Of a DNA stretch of 64,000 bases, positions 22,478-34,312 are shown piece by piece. The notes beneath the pieces were generated by a model, which worked only from the letters and a program-made list of their open reading frames with translations, was not told the DNA's origin and did not search any database. Positions within the stretch are counted from its first letter, which is position 1. The number at the start of each line of letters is the position of its first letter. Source of the DNA: Saccharum officinarum (taxonomy: Eukaryota; Streptophyta; Magnoliopsida; Poales; Poaceae). A program made the position numbers and the translations under genes. The stretch lies in NCBI GenBank assembly GCA_020631735.1, contig CM036160.1:8710746-8774745 (forward strand), written 5' to 3'.

Positions 22478-23160
22478 CCCCCTCATCCCTAAAATAAGTG
22501 TCATTCTAGCTTCCTGACGAGTCAAACCCTTTGAACTTTGACAAAATATTAAATATTTATAGTACATAATACGTATCACTAGTAAATCATCGAATTTATT
22601 TTCAAGAGTGTACAAATTTGTTATAAGATGTCCATTTTAATAAAAAAAAAGTATTGGTCTAAATTATCCTTTGCAGACGCAATATTCTAATACTTCATCC
22701 ATCCGTGTACAAGGAAGAACTCAATACTAGTCTTATTACAGATCATAGAATTTAAATATAACCAAATTTATAAAAAAGAACTCTAACATTTATAAAACTA
22801 ATTAGGTATCATTGGTTTTTTTAATAAAATACTTCCTCCAGAATCTTTTATAAAGCGCACACACATATCAAGCTTCAAACTTTAAAATCATTGACCAATA
22901 ATTTAGTTAATATTTGTAACTATTATAGCAAAAACTTGACATATTAAATTTATAATCAAATGTACTATTTAATTGCAATAAATTTATAAGTATAAACAAT
23001 ATAATATTGAATATATAAATGATCAAAGTATATTTTGAAATCAAGACACGCCTTCTAAAAGAATTATACAGAGAGTATATATTTATAGCATACCTTTTTA
23101 GCATCATAAATATTAATACATTTTTAAATAAATTTAATCATATCTAAAATAGTTTGATTT
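22478..23160. mobile_element. Stowaway-like MITE sequences, degenerate cluster
   Basis: CCCCCTCATCCCTAAAATAAGTG at 22478 matches the CTCCCTCCGTCCC-type terminus of Stowaway/mariner MITEs. Related partial ends occur near 22695 (CTTCATCCATCCGTG) and 22837 (TACTTCCTCCAGA). The stretch is very AT-rich and the element limits are not clear. Confidence 0.5.
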
Positions 23161-23377
23161 AAATGAAATGTGCAATTGCATTGTTTCTTGACAGAGGTAG
23201 GGGAATAGTGACCAATATATGCCTTGAAGACCGTACTCTAACATCGCTCGTCCTATCGCCACGATCTAGAGCTTAGAGGAGTATTTGGCATCTCGAGAAA
23301 TGGAGCGTATAGTGGGGCGTATGTACAGTACTGCTACTCCTAGATGGGCGTTTGAGGTTTGGCACTATGCCTGCTAA

Positions 23378-23719
23378 GGCCTCGTTTAGATTTAGGGCGT
23401 AAAGTTTTGGGTGTTATATCGGATGTTACGTGGGATGTCGCATGGGGTGTTCAGATACTAATAAAAAAATAAATTACAGAATCCATCAGTAAACCGCGAG
23501 ATGAATTTATTAAGACTAATTAATCCATCATTAGCACATATGTTACTGTAGCACTTTATTGTCAAATTATGGACTAATTAGGCTTAAAAGATTTGTCTCG
23601 TAAAGTAGTCGCAATCTGTGCAATTAGTTATTTTTTAGTCTATATTTAATACTCCATGCATGTCTCGAAACATTCGATGGGATAAGTTGTAAACTTTTGG
23701 GGAGGAACTAAACATGGCC
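23378..23719. mobile_element. MITE, GGCCTCGTTTAG family, with TAA target duplication
   Basis: Complete 342-bp element from GGCCTCGTTTAGAT to GGAACTAAACATGGCC, flanked by TAA at 23375-23377 and 23720-23722. It is longer than its relatives because of an extra inner block near 23420-23520. Confidence 0.78.
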
Positions 23720-23870
23720 TAATCACGAAACCGAAAAAAAAGACATATAGTGGCTTTGTTCGGATCCCATGGCAAAAGTTTAGCCCTGCACTTTTATCCT
23801 ATTTTTTTGCCACAGGGATTAAACAGGTGGGCTAAAAATGAGCAAATTTAGAAATATAAAGAGTAGTCCA

Positions 23871-26864
23871 TGTCGACGAAATGTGGTCGGCAGTCCATCG
23901 AGGGGTATGCCCGTGATAGATTAGTCGATAGACAGGTGCGCAAGACACGAACTGGATGGTGATAGGACACAAGATTTATACAGGTTCGGCCGTCATTATG
24001 GCGTAATACCTACGTCTTGTGTCCCGTTATTTTGTATTGATTGAGGATGAGATAGATTCCTCTCTGGAGTTTTATGATATGTATGATCTATTCTCTACGG
24101 GACCCTTTCCTCTCCTTATATACTCTGGAGGAGGAGGGTTACAGGTAAAGTATCCGATTTGGTACTATTACAATGTCTAGTACACCTTGTAGCCTTACGG
24201 TGCACGCCTTAATCTTGTGGGCCAGGCCACCTCGGATGGTGCAGATCATGTATAGCCATGAGGGTATCCGGAGGTATATCCCCCACAGCTAGTCCCCGAG
24301 CGCCATGTATTATGAAGCAACATGCCGATGACCTTCTTCCGACCAGTGAGGCTTCAGCTTCTGGAGTCTTCGACCACTGAATATACCATCCAAGCAATTG
24401 CTGACGGTCTTCGACCTGTCGTGACATCAACCGACTGGATTTACCGAAGAAGTTGGTTGTTCGAATAATGCATGGTGCTCTTGAGAAAAATAAAAAGATT
24501 TCCTTTTCTAGGAAGTGTAGCCACTTAGACTCCTGGTTGATAAGGAGTGTAAGCCAGAAGAAAAGCACTACATTCACTGTGAGGTGAAGTGTAGCCACTT
24601 AGTCCCCGAGCCTGGTAGTAGGTGACGTAGACACGTGGTGCCAGGGTCTAAAGAAAATAAATCCAAAAGCTTGCCAGTCAACGTCACCAGCGATGTACGC
24701 ATCAAGCCCCCTGATGTGCCCAAGATCAGCACCCTGATCTGAACAACATGGAGTAGATTGATAGCACACTGATGAGACGTTGTGATGAGAGCTCGACGAG
24801 GAGTCCCCAGCGTGACCGGAGATGTGGTCGAGCAGCGAGAGCTCGGTGACGAGCTTGACGAGGAGCGACGAGAGCTCAGCGAGGAGTCCCCAGCGTGGCT
24901 GGAGACGTGGTCAAGCGACGAGAGCTCGGCGACGATCCTGACGAGGAGCGACAAGAGCTCGGCGAGGAGTCCCCAGTGTGGCCAGAGACGTGGTCGAGCT
25001 ACGAGAGCTCGGCGACGAGCCTGACGAGGAGCGACGAGAGCTCGGCGAGGAGTCCCCAGCGTGGCCAAAGACGTGGTCGAGCGACGAGAGCTCGACGAGG
25101 AGTCCCTAGCGTGACCGGAGACGTGGTCGAGTGGCGAGAGCTCGGTGACAAGCCTGATGAGGAGCGACGAGAGCTCGGTGAGGAGTCCCTGGCGTGGCCG
25201 GAGACGTGGTCGAGTGAAGAGATCTCAGCGATGATCCTAATGAGGAGCGACGAGAGCTCGTCGAGGAGTCCCTAGTGTGGCCGGAGACGTGGTCAAGCTG
25301 TGAGAGCTCGACGAGAAGTCCTCAGCGTGGCCGAAGACGTGGTCGAGCAGCGAGAGCTCGGTGATGAGCCTGATGAGGAGCGACGAAAGCTCGGCGAGGT
25401 GTCCCTAGCGTGGTCGGAGACGTGGTCGAGCGGCGAGAGCTTGGTGACGAGCCTGACAAGGAGTGACGAGAGCTCGGTAAAGATCCTACAATATAAATAT
25501 GTAGAGCAGTAGTACGTGATGTAGGAATATATGAACTCCGGAGAGAATCAGTAATAATGAAATAGTATATGACGCTCAACAGTCAGTTGCAAATGAGCAT
25601 GATGTGATAAAGCAACCGATGCTTTGTAAACATCAGCGTTGATGTGAGATTTGTGTTTACAGTTAGCATAAACCGCCCGACCAGTTAGTATGTAGCTGAG
25701 TTTCCAGCCCTAGCTTGCCCGCGTTACACTAAGCGCGGAGCCCGTGTGCGTGTGGATGGCGTCGCTAAGGAGCCGCTGCCAACCACCCGTAACGCAAAGG
25801 CAGACGCTCGTGCATGTGTGGGGAGAAGCCAGAGACAGGGCCGTCTCTAGAGACATCGAGCGTCAATAGATGTATGTCATCTTTAAGATGGTATACATGG
25901 ACAAATGTTATTTGAAGAATAATCATGATGAGGATGTAATGGAGAAACATCGTAGCAAAATTTGTATTAAATATAAATATTGGAAGTGTACTTAGCTTTA
26001 GTCAAGACGTTGTCTAGTCGGTGGTGATGAGATTGTCCGGCCCTCGAGCTTTTCGATCCATCATGACGACGGTGTCGCAGTTGTCATAGCGCCTTTCCTT
26101 GCGGCGATTATTATTGCGACGTGGCAGGTGGTCCAGGCAAGAGGCCGTGGTCGTAGTCAGAGCATGTTGGAACTGCTCTCCTACCACTGAAGCCACCGAG
26201 TCCGTCGTTGTCGAGTTAATTCTCGGTATTAATCCCAGCGAGCTCTAGGGCGATGTTAGCGAAGTAGATCGCGAACGAGGGAGATGTCGTTACATGCAGA
26301 AAAATCAATATGTATTAGATATTCGAAGAACAGACTGATCCAATCAACAATGTAGAACGACTCACCCGGTTTTTAGTAGAGAATCCCATCTGGCTCGCAT
26401 GGGAGTCCGTACGCACAACCCCTACCTGGCGCGCCACTATCGACGAAATGTGGTCGGCAGTCCATCGAGGGGTATGCCCGTGATGGTAGATTAGTCAGTA
26501 GACAGGTGCGCAAGATACGAACCGGATGGTAACAGGACACAAGACACAAGATTTATACAGGTTCGACCGCCATTATGGCGTAATACCTACGTCCTGTGTC
26601 CTGTTATTTTGTATTGATTGAGGATGGGATAGATTCCTCTCTGGGGTTTTATGAGATATATGACCTGTCCTCTAGGGGACCCCTTCCTCTCCTTATATAC
26701 TCTGGAGGAGGAGGGTTACAAGTAAAGTATCCGATTTGGTACTATTACAATATCTAGTACACCTTGTAGCGTTGTGGTGCACGCCTTGATCTTATGGGCC
26801 AGGCCACCTCGGATCGTGCGGCCCATGTATATCCATGAGGGTATCCGGGGGTATATCCCCCACA
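23871..26864 (-). mobile_element. Non-autonomous LTR retrotransposon (TRIM/LARD-like), complete
   Basis: Two LTRs (23871-24287 and 26438-26864) enclose 2.15 kb without gag or pol. The target duplication GTCCA is perfect (23866-23870 and 26865-26869). Orientation is set by the TGGCGCGCCAGGTAGG primer-binding-type sequence on the minus strand next to 26437 and by GCTCGGGGACTAGC, a polypurine-like tract, next to 24287. On the minus strand the LTR reads TGTGGGGG...CGTCGACA. In the copy at 26438 the terminal CA has become TA (read on the plus strand as TATCG), one of several differences between LTRs, which also differ by about 10 bp in length. The internal region contains an 83-bp tandem array. 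Mobilisation would need proteins from a related element. Confidence 0.85.
24787..25490. repeat. 83-bp tandem repeat array with two 50-bp short units
   Basis: The phrase GAGTCCCCAGCGTGG (or close) recurs at 24801, 24884, 24967, 25050, 25100, 25183, 25266, about 25317 and 25399. Spacings are 83, 83, 83, 50, 83, 83, about 51 and about 83 bp. The 50-bp units lack one internal 33-bp block. Since 83 is not a multiple of three, the long frames here are not coding. Confidence 0.85.
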
Positions 26865-26869
26865 GTCCA

Positions 26870-28090
26870 TTTGCCACTCAGGTGGACCGAAACTTGGCTA
26901 AAACGCCTTGGGGCAAGCTGGACGCCCATAACCCCCACCCACCCACCCTCCCGCGCCCTGCCCTCCATTTCTCTCTCCTCATAGCTAGATCTGCACATGG
27001 TGTGGCGCTCCTCCCGCCACCAGAAGCCTCACTTCTCCTTTCACCAGCAATCCTACTCCTCGGCAACCGGCGGCGGCCCTGCCCCCTCCCCCACGATGCG
27101 GCCAGAGGCGGCCCCGCTCCCCTGTGACCGGCGGCGCCTCCTCCAACCTTCCCTACACGGCGGTAGTGACTGTGGCGGCCCTCCATGGCCACCTCTGTAG
27201 TGGCGGCGCCCTCTAGGTTCACCTCGGCAATGGCGGCGCCCTCTAGGTTCACCTCGGCACCAGCGGTCGCGGCTGTCCTCCCCCACGATGATGGTGACTA
27301 CGGCGGCCCTCTCCCATCCCGACGGCGGACGCCCTCACCTTCCTAGATCTAGATCGGCACCGGCCTCCAACATGCTCGCAGCTCTCTGATGTGCATGCCT
27401 TGATTAAATGAGGGGTAAATCTGTCATTGTATGATGAAGGACTAAAGTTTAGCCCCTAAACTTTATCCTCTAAACTTTAGCCCTGCTAGACTGTTTCGTC
27501 CATGGAAAATGGATTCAAACACCACCATAGTACAATACAGTGCAGCAGCGAGAACCTACCCAACAAAATGTGCCAACGACGAAACCAATTCGCTCGTCAT
27601 GTCATGCGTGCCATGGCCGTGGCAGGCATCAGCACGATGGCCCCAGTCCACAGCACGCGCACGTTGGGCGCCATAGATAGGCCGTAGCACGACCATACTA
27701 ACTGCTAGCGCATGGCAAGTCGGCAACGCGCCTGGCCCGCTAATCAACCAGCAGCCGCATGCACCACTCTGGAAGAACCAAAACCCAACCGCGTCTGCCC
27801 GTGCCATGCCTGATGCCATGGCGCGCGTCATCAGGACAGGCCTGGACTGCCGCGCACGACCCAGCAAGTAGTCGCCTGTCGCTATTCACGCACGCATAGG
27901 CAGGGGCGCATATTTAACCAGACTGGGCAGTGCTGGCCGGCCGTTCCCCGCCCTCCCTGCGCCATCACTATCTTAATGGTCGCTCGAGTGGTTGCACCCA
28001 CCTGGCCAACCCCGCCCCGATGCCCCCACCCACGCTAGCCAATCTCTCTCTCTCTGTTCCGGTCTTCGGTCTTACCCATCCATCCGCCCC
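26870..28090. other. GC-rich sequence, possibly part of an outer element split by the LTR element
   Basis: GC-rich and frame-rich on both strands without motifs. A tandem 32-bp duplication of a GGCGGCGCCCTCTAGG phrase lies at 27201-27258. Phrases TTTAGCCC and CCATGG recur in inverse order near 23770 and near 27480-27505, hinting that the LTR element landed in a larger TIR element spanning about 23755-27505. Confidence 0.35.
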
Positions 28091-28099
28091 GCGCGACTC

Positions 28100-28108
28100 C
28101 TATATATT
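28100..28108 (+). promoter_or_regulatory. TATA box of the KCS-like gene
   Basis: CTATATATTCA lies about 120 bp before the start codon at 28227. Confidence 0.5.
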
Positions 28109-28226
28109 CATGGTTGTCTTCTCCATCACACCTTGAAAACTCGCACGCCACCTCCCCCTCACTCTCTCCGGCCACATTGGCTAGCTCGCCTTGCCAGCGT
28201 GCCATCCACCACGCCAGCAGCTAGCC

Positions 28227-29005
28227 ATGAGCAGCGAGCAGCCCGAACCCACGGCTACTGCCGCCGCCTCCAGCAAGAGCGCCACCACCAACACCAGCAT
28301 GATTAAGAACGCGTGGCACCGTACAAGCACCCTGAAGCAGGGCTACCACCTAGTGATCTCCAACGCTCTCTACCCCCTGCTTGCCCCGGCCATCGCCTAT
28401 GCCTTCCACCGCCTCTCCCACCACACCCCTTCCGACCTCACTACCGCCACCCACTCTGCCACCACTGCCAACCCTCCCCTCACCATCTTCCTCCTAGTCC
28501 TCTTCGTAGTCCTCTCGATAGCGTACCTGATGCGCCGCCCGCACGTGGTCTACCTCCTCAACTTGGCGTGCTACAAACCCGGTCCCGAGCATGTGGTGAC
28601 GCAGGAGAGGTTCTTGTGGCAATCAGAGATGGTGGGGGTGTTCACGCCAGACAACCTGGCGTTCCAGTGGAAGATCCTGGAGAGGTCGGTGATCGGGCAG
28701 GGGACGTTCTTCCCTAGTGCCGTGCTCAACGCACCGCCCAACCCGTGCATGGCGGAGGCACGTGTCGAGGCTAAGGCCGTCATGTTCGGCACCATCTACC
28801 AGGTGCTGGCAAAGACGGGCATCCGCGCCAGGGATATTGGGGTTTATTGGTCAACTACAGCCTGTTTAACCCGATGGCGCTGTCGCTCTCTGCCATGATT
28901 GTTAACCATTACAAGCTCCGTGGGAATGTTGCAAGTTATAATCTTGGTGGTATGGGGTGTAGTGCCAGGCTCATCTCCATCGACCTCGCCAAGCAGCTAC
29001 TCCAA
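28227..29005 (+). pseudogene. 3-ketoacyl-CoA synthase (KCS), frameshifted 5' exon
   Basis: The protein from MSSEQPEP has two N-terminal hydrophobic segments (around residues 40-60 and 90-112), then the FAE1/CUT1-type synthase region: [53 protein letters not shown] and the catalytic-Cys motif [12 protein letters not shown] enzymes condense malonyl-CoA with acyl-CoA in the ER to make very-long-chain fatty acids for cuticular wax. A one-base deletion near 28845, after the codons for DIGV, shifts the frame. The coding likeness ends at CTCCAA|GTAAAC (29005), which looks like an intron donor. No second exon follows in the window: a Tekay-type LTR starts at 29191. The active-site His and Asn are therefore missing. 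Confidence 0.88.
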
Positions 29006-31533
29006 GTAAACCGATCGATCGGATCATTTTTTCCTTTCCTCTATCTGCGATCGAGAGATGAGAGAGTGTGACAAGTGACGAGAGCGTTCAGAGCGTTCAG
29101 CCACCGCAGCGAGTTTTTGAGGATGGGGTGATATTTTGGAGCGAGTTGTCGAGGACAGGGAGATATTTTCACCGTCTCTTGAGATGCCACTGTAACACCC
29201 CTGGGTGTTAAGCATGCATTAGCATCCAAAGCATTAGTCATAATCATCTCATACATGGTTATCATTGCATGTAGTATAGACCCTTTTAAATTTAAAGTTG
29301 AAAAACAATTACTTAAAACCCAAATTCTGCATTCAAGTGCTAAAGAGTGGTGAAACTTTGTGTAGCTACAATTTTAAATAATTTAGAATAAATTAACATG
29401 ATTTTTGGAGCAATTCTTGAATTCAAGTTTTTCTCAAATTTTGTTTTAAAAATATTCTAAACAAATTTTTTTTATTAACAACTTAGCTTTAAATCCTAAA
29501 TTCAAAATCTGTTGAGAATTTTAAAAAGTGCCCTACATGAAAGTTGTAGAGAATTAAATTTTGAACAACTTTTATTTTGGGCAAAAGTTCTGAAAACCTC
29601 TTTTTCATCTTTAAATTCAAATTTGAAACAAATATAGAAATCTGAAAATTTATTTATAAAAGAAAAATCGGTTTTTTTCACATTAGTGGGCCGCAGCCAC
29701 CCTTTCGGCCCACCCGAGCTGGCAGCCCAGCCCGCGCCCGCACCCGCGCCCGCGTCCGCGCCTGCCGCCCGCGCGCGTGCGACGCCGTGGCGCCGCAGCA
29801 GAGCTCGGCCGCCGCGTGGCCGAACGACGGCAACGCCGCGCGACACGCACCCCGGGTGGCCCCCGCGTCCCCCGCGCCACGCGCCTTGAACCCGCGCCGC
29901 TCCTCCCTCGGCTGCACGCCCTCCATTCCCTCCTCTCGCTCCGCAGCAGCTCGCCAGCAGCAGCCGCGCCATTGCCGGCTCCCGGAGCTCCGCCACCGCC
30001 GTTGACCGCTACTGCCGCGCCCGCGTCCGATTCCTTGCGGCCATTGCTCCGCCTCCCTTCGCTCTACCTCGTGCTCCCTCTAGCGGTCGCCTTTGTCAAG
30101 GTGAGGAGGCCAATTTTGGCCGGCCGCTCTTCACCGCCGCTCGCCGGAGTTCGTGGCTACGGCAATCTTTCTGTTCCACCCCTCCTTCCTTCCTCTCGCG
30201 GTCAGCAGTTTCGCCTCCCTCCCGCGAAGCCGTAGCGCCTCCCTGCCCGCCTTGCCATGGCCGGAGTCGTGCCGCCAGGCGAGCTCGCTCCGGTAGGCCA
30301 CCCGGCCAAGACCGAGCACCGGTCGGTGCGGCTCGTTGTGCTGAGCACACTGGTGCCGCCAGCGCCGCACGTGGGCTCGCCGCCGGTGAGCTTCGGCCGG
30401 CGATGCCCCTGCTGGCCTCCCCTCCGGCTGACCTGTGGGTCCCGCTTGACTCCTGGGCCCGCCTGTCTGTCTCGGTGTTTTGGTTCGGTGTGTAGCAGCG
30501 GGGTGCACGTAGCGTTAAAGGCCAGATAGACTTTTAGTTTTAAAGAAAATGATTTTCAGAAATGTTGAAAAGGCTTTCAAAAATCATATCTCTAGATTTA
30601 TAGCTCCAAAAATGATGAGACAAATTTTGAAATGTTCCTCTTGGATAGATCTATAGTTTAAAAATATTTCATGATAAATTGTTGACACTTTTCTGTGTAG
30701 GTTTATTTAATTGCTATAAATGCTGATATCTTAGAAAATGTGTAGTAAATAAAATAATGAAGGGAAAAATGTGATTCTTGTTGCTTTAATCTTTATTTGT
30801 AATGTACTTTCTAGGAAAAATATTAGTGAAGCATGTTCTGTGAGAAAATTTTGAAGTGTAGTTCAAATACCTTTAATTGATAATCTTTGTTATTTTTAGT
30901 AGAGAGCTAAATTTGTATAGAACATACATGTGATAATTTTTGTAGTATGTTAGTTTACTGTTAGTAACATAGGAAAAATGTGAAATCTGTTGTTTGATAT
31001 TTTTTCTAGTATAAAATAATTTCATGCTCATATTTAGGCTATAACTTGTTTATTTTGTACAAGCAGTTTTACATAGGCCATTCTCATGAAAATTTAGTAG
31101 TAGGTTATTTAGGGTAAGAGTAATCTACTGTAATTTTTGTAGATTTTTATCTACACCAGAAATAGGTGTTGGTGTGTAACCCTAGTTAAATAGGGAATAA
31201 AATATTATTCCTTATGAGAAATTAAGAGAAATAAAATATGTTTGGTGTATCTTTGAAGCACCATTATGCCTTGCTGATGTTATGGATGAGTTAGGTTGGT
31301 AAGCTTTGGTAGCTTAGGTTCACTTGTATGTGTAGATGGTAGGCTAACTAATATAAGGATAAGGTGCATGTTTTAGGGTATATGTTCTTGGATGACGTTG
31401 ACTACCTTGTAGAAGGAATAATTATATTCAAACTGCTCATTCCATGTGCTCATCTGCATCTCATGTCATCAAAGCACTCCACCACAATCCGATGCATCAT
31501 TCGCATGATGACTTATGCACTTGCATCATACAG

Positions 31534-32810
31534 GATCGCAGGAGGAGTCGCAGGTAGCAGTACCGGAGGAACAAGCTTGGACGGATCCGCAGGAGCCCCA
31601 GACACAGGAGGTGCCCGAGGAGGAAGAGTCAGGCGAAGAGCTGCTAGAGTGCGTCGACCACCATCCTAGCTCGTTCGAAAAAGGCAAGCCCCGGAGCATT
31701 TTAAGTCTCCTATTTTATAAAAGTTGTTCCTTACTACATGAACTATAGTTAAATATATACTTGCATTAAGTTATAGGAGTTGCGTGAAACCGTTGTTGCA
31801 TTATTACCTTGGCCACCGGATTATCTTTCACCTCGTTAGGTCAGGATCGAGTGAATTGCTTAGCCATGCTTAGACCGGTAGAAGTCGGGTGATTTCCTGT
31901 CACCTGCAAGTTATAGGTGGATACCGGGTTATGGTTAGCTGTAATTGTGATCATAAAAAGTAACCAAGTGTTGATGGATAAATAAAGACCGGGCGGAGTC
32001 TTATAGGGTTTTGGACTATAGTGATTCCGTCTGTGTCGATTAAGGACCGATCGTTGCTCGTCCCTCTTGTCATGTTGAACGCATGCCTCGCATTTAGCTG
32101 GCCGAATAAAGTATCTTTCGACCGCGAAGCTAGTGACACTTTTCGAGCCGGGATAAACTCGGGTTGGCAGACTGGTGTTGAAGGGGATGTAACGGGGACG
32201 CGAAGAGTAAGTCCAAGGTGCGTCCTGGCAGTCGGGCGGTCCCTAGGTAGTGCGATCCATGATTGTTATCCCGCGACTTCTTGGAAAGTGTCATTGGTGA
32301 TCTACGCGACCCTGACGGGGAAAGCAGGGTTTGTGTGAGGAATAAATCTCCAGCTGGATAGGAATTCGATTCGAATCGCCGTCGCTCCCGGTTAGTGAGC
32401 ACTTGACTCGAGCTATGGCATCGTAGTAACATTAATGGAACACTGATGGTTAAGTGAATGATGTTGGAAACGCTAAACCTGATATGGTAATCTAGATTGT
32501 TAATGATGAATCAAGTGATTGTTCTAGCAATAGATGCTTACCTAGCTTGAATAGGTTATACTAAAAAGTGATGCAAAAAGTACTGGTATAGTTTTTCATA
32601 ACAACTTATGCTTTTCGCAAATGGGTCAAGTCAGTTCAATCTATAAAGCCTTGCATGATCCTTGGTGTCCTTTATTTCTGGTTTATGACGGGTAAGTCTA
32701 GCTGAGTACATTTTCGTACTCAGGGCGTTGTTCCCATTGTTGTTGCAGATGGTCAGATGTACTATGGGTACTGCTCCAACTGTCTGTATCCGGCGATGGG
32801 CGACAACTAG
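31534..32810 (+). CDS. Putative spliced acidic protein in the LTR, second copy
   Basis: Exon 1 is 31534-31683 and exon 2 is 32749-32810, with the intron from GAAAAAG|GCAAGC to TTGTTGCAG. Relative to the copy at 8885-10135, the motifs VAVPEE, QEVP, EELLEC.DH.PSSFE, QMYYGY and NCLYPAMG are kept. Most base differences fall on third positions, and the stop TAG is in the same place. An in-frame ATG lies upstream at 31515, but it precedes the presumed acceptor CATCATACAG. A conserved block reading FLDDVDYLVE (31385-31414, and 8731-8760 in the other LTR) may be an upstream exon, but its phase does not fit simply. Confidence 0.5.
32703..32722 (+). promoter_or_regulatory. Conserved LTR hairpin TGAGTAC-loop-GTACTCA
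   Basis: The stem is the same as at 10030-10049, with loop ATTTTC. It lies 26 nt before the acceptor AG at 32748. Confidence 0.55.
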
Positions 32811-33086
32811 GACCTTGGGCAAGGGTCACTCTGTTCGTCTTATCTAATGCTTTTGTGGAACATGACTATCTACTGGCACTGTATTTGAACTAAGGGTGTG
32901 TGTAAAACTACTTGCTTCCGCTATGTTATTTTGAACTGTGTTGTAATAACTTTTATTTCGAACTCCGATGTACTCCACTTTTATTGTGAACTCTACGTAT
33001 CATGTGAACTGTGGCTGCTAAATCAGTACGATCTTGGTTGTAAGTTGGTTGGTTTGAAATCCCTCGTGATTTCACGAAATCTCGGG

Positions 33087-33150
33087 TTATACGGGTTTAA
33101 GTTTGATAAATTATACGGGTTTAAGTTTGATAAATCCCTCGTGATTTCAT
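33087..33150. repeat. Filler DNA at LTR/CACTA junction
   Basis: A 24-bp stretch (33087-33110) is repeated at once (33111-33134). Then 15 bp (33135-33149) copies 33060-33074. After that, CACTA sequence begins. This is the signature of end joining with template copying. Confidence 0.8.
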
Positions 33151-33151
33151 T

Positions 33152-33692
33152 CGAATAGAGCATTCAGGTTCTATGTCACTAGACATCACAGAAGGCATGA
33201 TCCAGTAAGGAAGGAAAGGTTGGCTATGAAAATACTATGTGCGGTAAGTGTAACTTACTTTAGTACTCCATTACATTACTGTCAAAAGCATTACTTAACA
33301 TTTTCATATGCAAAACACAGTGCCCCAAGCAGAAGTCTGGGAGTCTACATTGTGGATATTATGTATGTTCTATGACGAGTAACATCGGTGCCTACAGGAG
33401 ACACCCCTTAAGGGTAAGTTTGAACCTCTTCACCCGTAATATAAAAACTTTGTATATGTTATGAAACATTAAACCGAAACTTGTTCTCTTGTAGTGGAAA
33501 GATGAGAAAGAAATGAAAATGGACCCATACAAGTATGACGAACTCTTAGAGCTCGTCGATGACCTTTGCAACTTCATGTTGGACCAGATTGTACATGTCA
33601 AAGGCGCCTACCATGACCGAGCTTCCGACTTAGGTGGAAATCCTCAGTACGAACACCTTCGTGAGACTGAATGGCTAGCTCTAGGCCGTTGA
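33152..33692 (+). pseudogene. Ulp1-like cysteine protease, last three exons, CACTA-associated
   Basis: Exons end at 33243 (GTGCG|GTAAGT), run 33321-33413, and run 33495-33692 (stop TGA). They encode HHRRHDPVRKERLA, then CPKQKSGSLHCGYYVCS with the Gln and Cys of the Ulp1 active site, then a tail (WKDEKEMKMDPYKYDELLEL...HLRETEWLALGR). All phases fit. The His and Asp of the catalytic set would lie upstream and are missing. In grasses this protease domain is common in CACTA and Mutator-like elements; its role in transposition is unclear. Confidence 0.8.
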
Positions 33693-33892
33693 TAACAATG
33701 TGTATGGAATTTGACGTTGGTCTTACCTTGTGGGATGGTTTGGACTTATGGAATGAATGAGACTTGTGAACTATGTCTATATAATGATGGATTGTATATA
33801 TTCTTGTGAATTGGACTTGTAATGTTAGTTTATATAATGCTCTTGTGCTTGCAGTCAGATTTGAATTATATATGTTCTGGTCAAATTTGAAT

Positions 33893-34132
33893 TTTATATA
33901 TAACCCTACAGCTGGCTACAAAATAACTTATTTTGTAGCCACTTTGAGTTACGATAATTGCTATGCTAATTTACGAGATTACAGTAACTCTTTACTATGT
34001 GATTTACTATAACATTATGATAAATATCCTCATGTGCTATAGTAATTCAACTATTGTAAATATATACTGACATTGTCATAAATTAGTATATAAAATTATC
34101 GTAAATAGAGGTGGCTACAAAATAACTTATTT

Positions 34133-34192
<60 letters not shown>

Positions 34193-34312
34193 CTACAAAA
34201 TAACTTATTCTGTAGCCACTTTGAGTTACGATAATTACTATGTTAATTTACAAGATTATAGTAACTCCTTACTAAGTGGTTTACTATAACGTTATGGTCA
34301 AATTTAATTTTT
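33893..34312 (+). mobile_element. TA-microsatellite-flanked MITE (Micron-like), one full copy plus one partial
   Basis: The full copy (33903-34134) starts CTACAGCTGGCTACAAAATAA next to TATATA and ends in GGTGGCTACAAAATAACTT next to (TG)n(TA)23. A partial second copy follows directly at 34191-34312. An inverted relative lies at 47264-47508, also between TA repeats. Micron-type elements of rice are known to sit in TA microsatellites; assignment to that family is by analogy only. Confidence 0.6.
34131..34190. repeat. Microsatellite (TG)n(TA)23
   Basis: TGTG repeats pass into an uninterrupted TA run at 34145-34190. Confidence 0.97.

Larger units (their letters stand above)
29191..33110 (+). repeat. 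Truncated solo LTR of a second Tekay-type family
   Basis: It starts TGTAACACCCCTGGGTG like the LTR at 7045 and follows the same order: AT-rich start, GC island (about 29690-30530), AT-rich middle, acidic-exon block, hairpin, terminal block. It ends in TTTGATAAA, about 60 bp short of the expected TGTTACA end, at a junction with copied filler DNA. Sequence divergence from the first LTR is high, so it is another family of the same lineage. Confidence 0.85.

Noticed and set aside
24782..25512. Glu/Arg-rich open frames over the 83-bp array
   Set aside because: The period is not a multiple of three, so the frame changes between units; openness comes from the repeat composition.
29777..30235. Long Arg/Pro/Ala open frames in the GC island of the second LTR
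   Set aside because: Frames are open on both strands, have low complexity and do not match the corresponding island of the first LTR.
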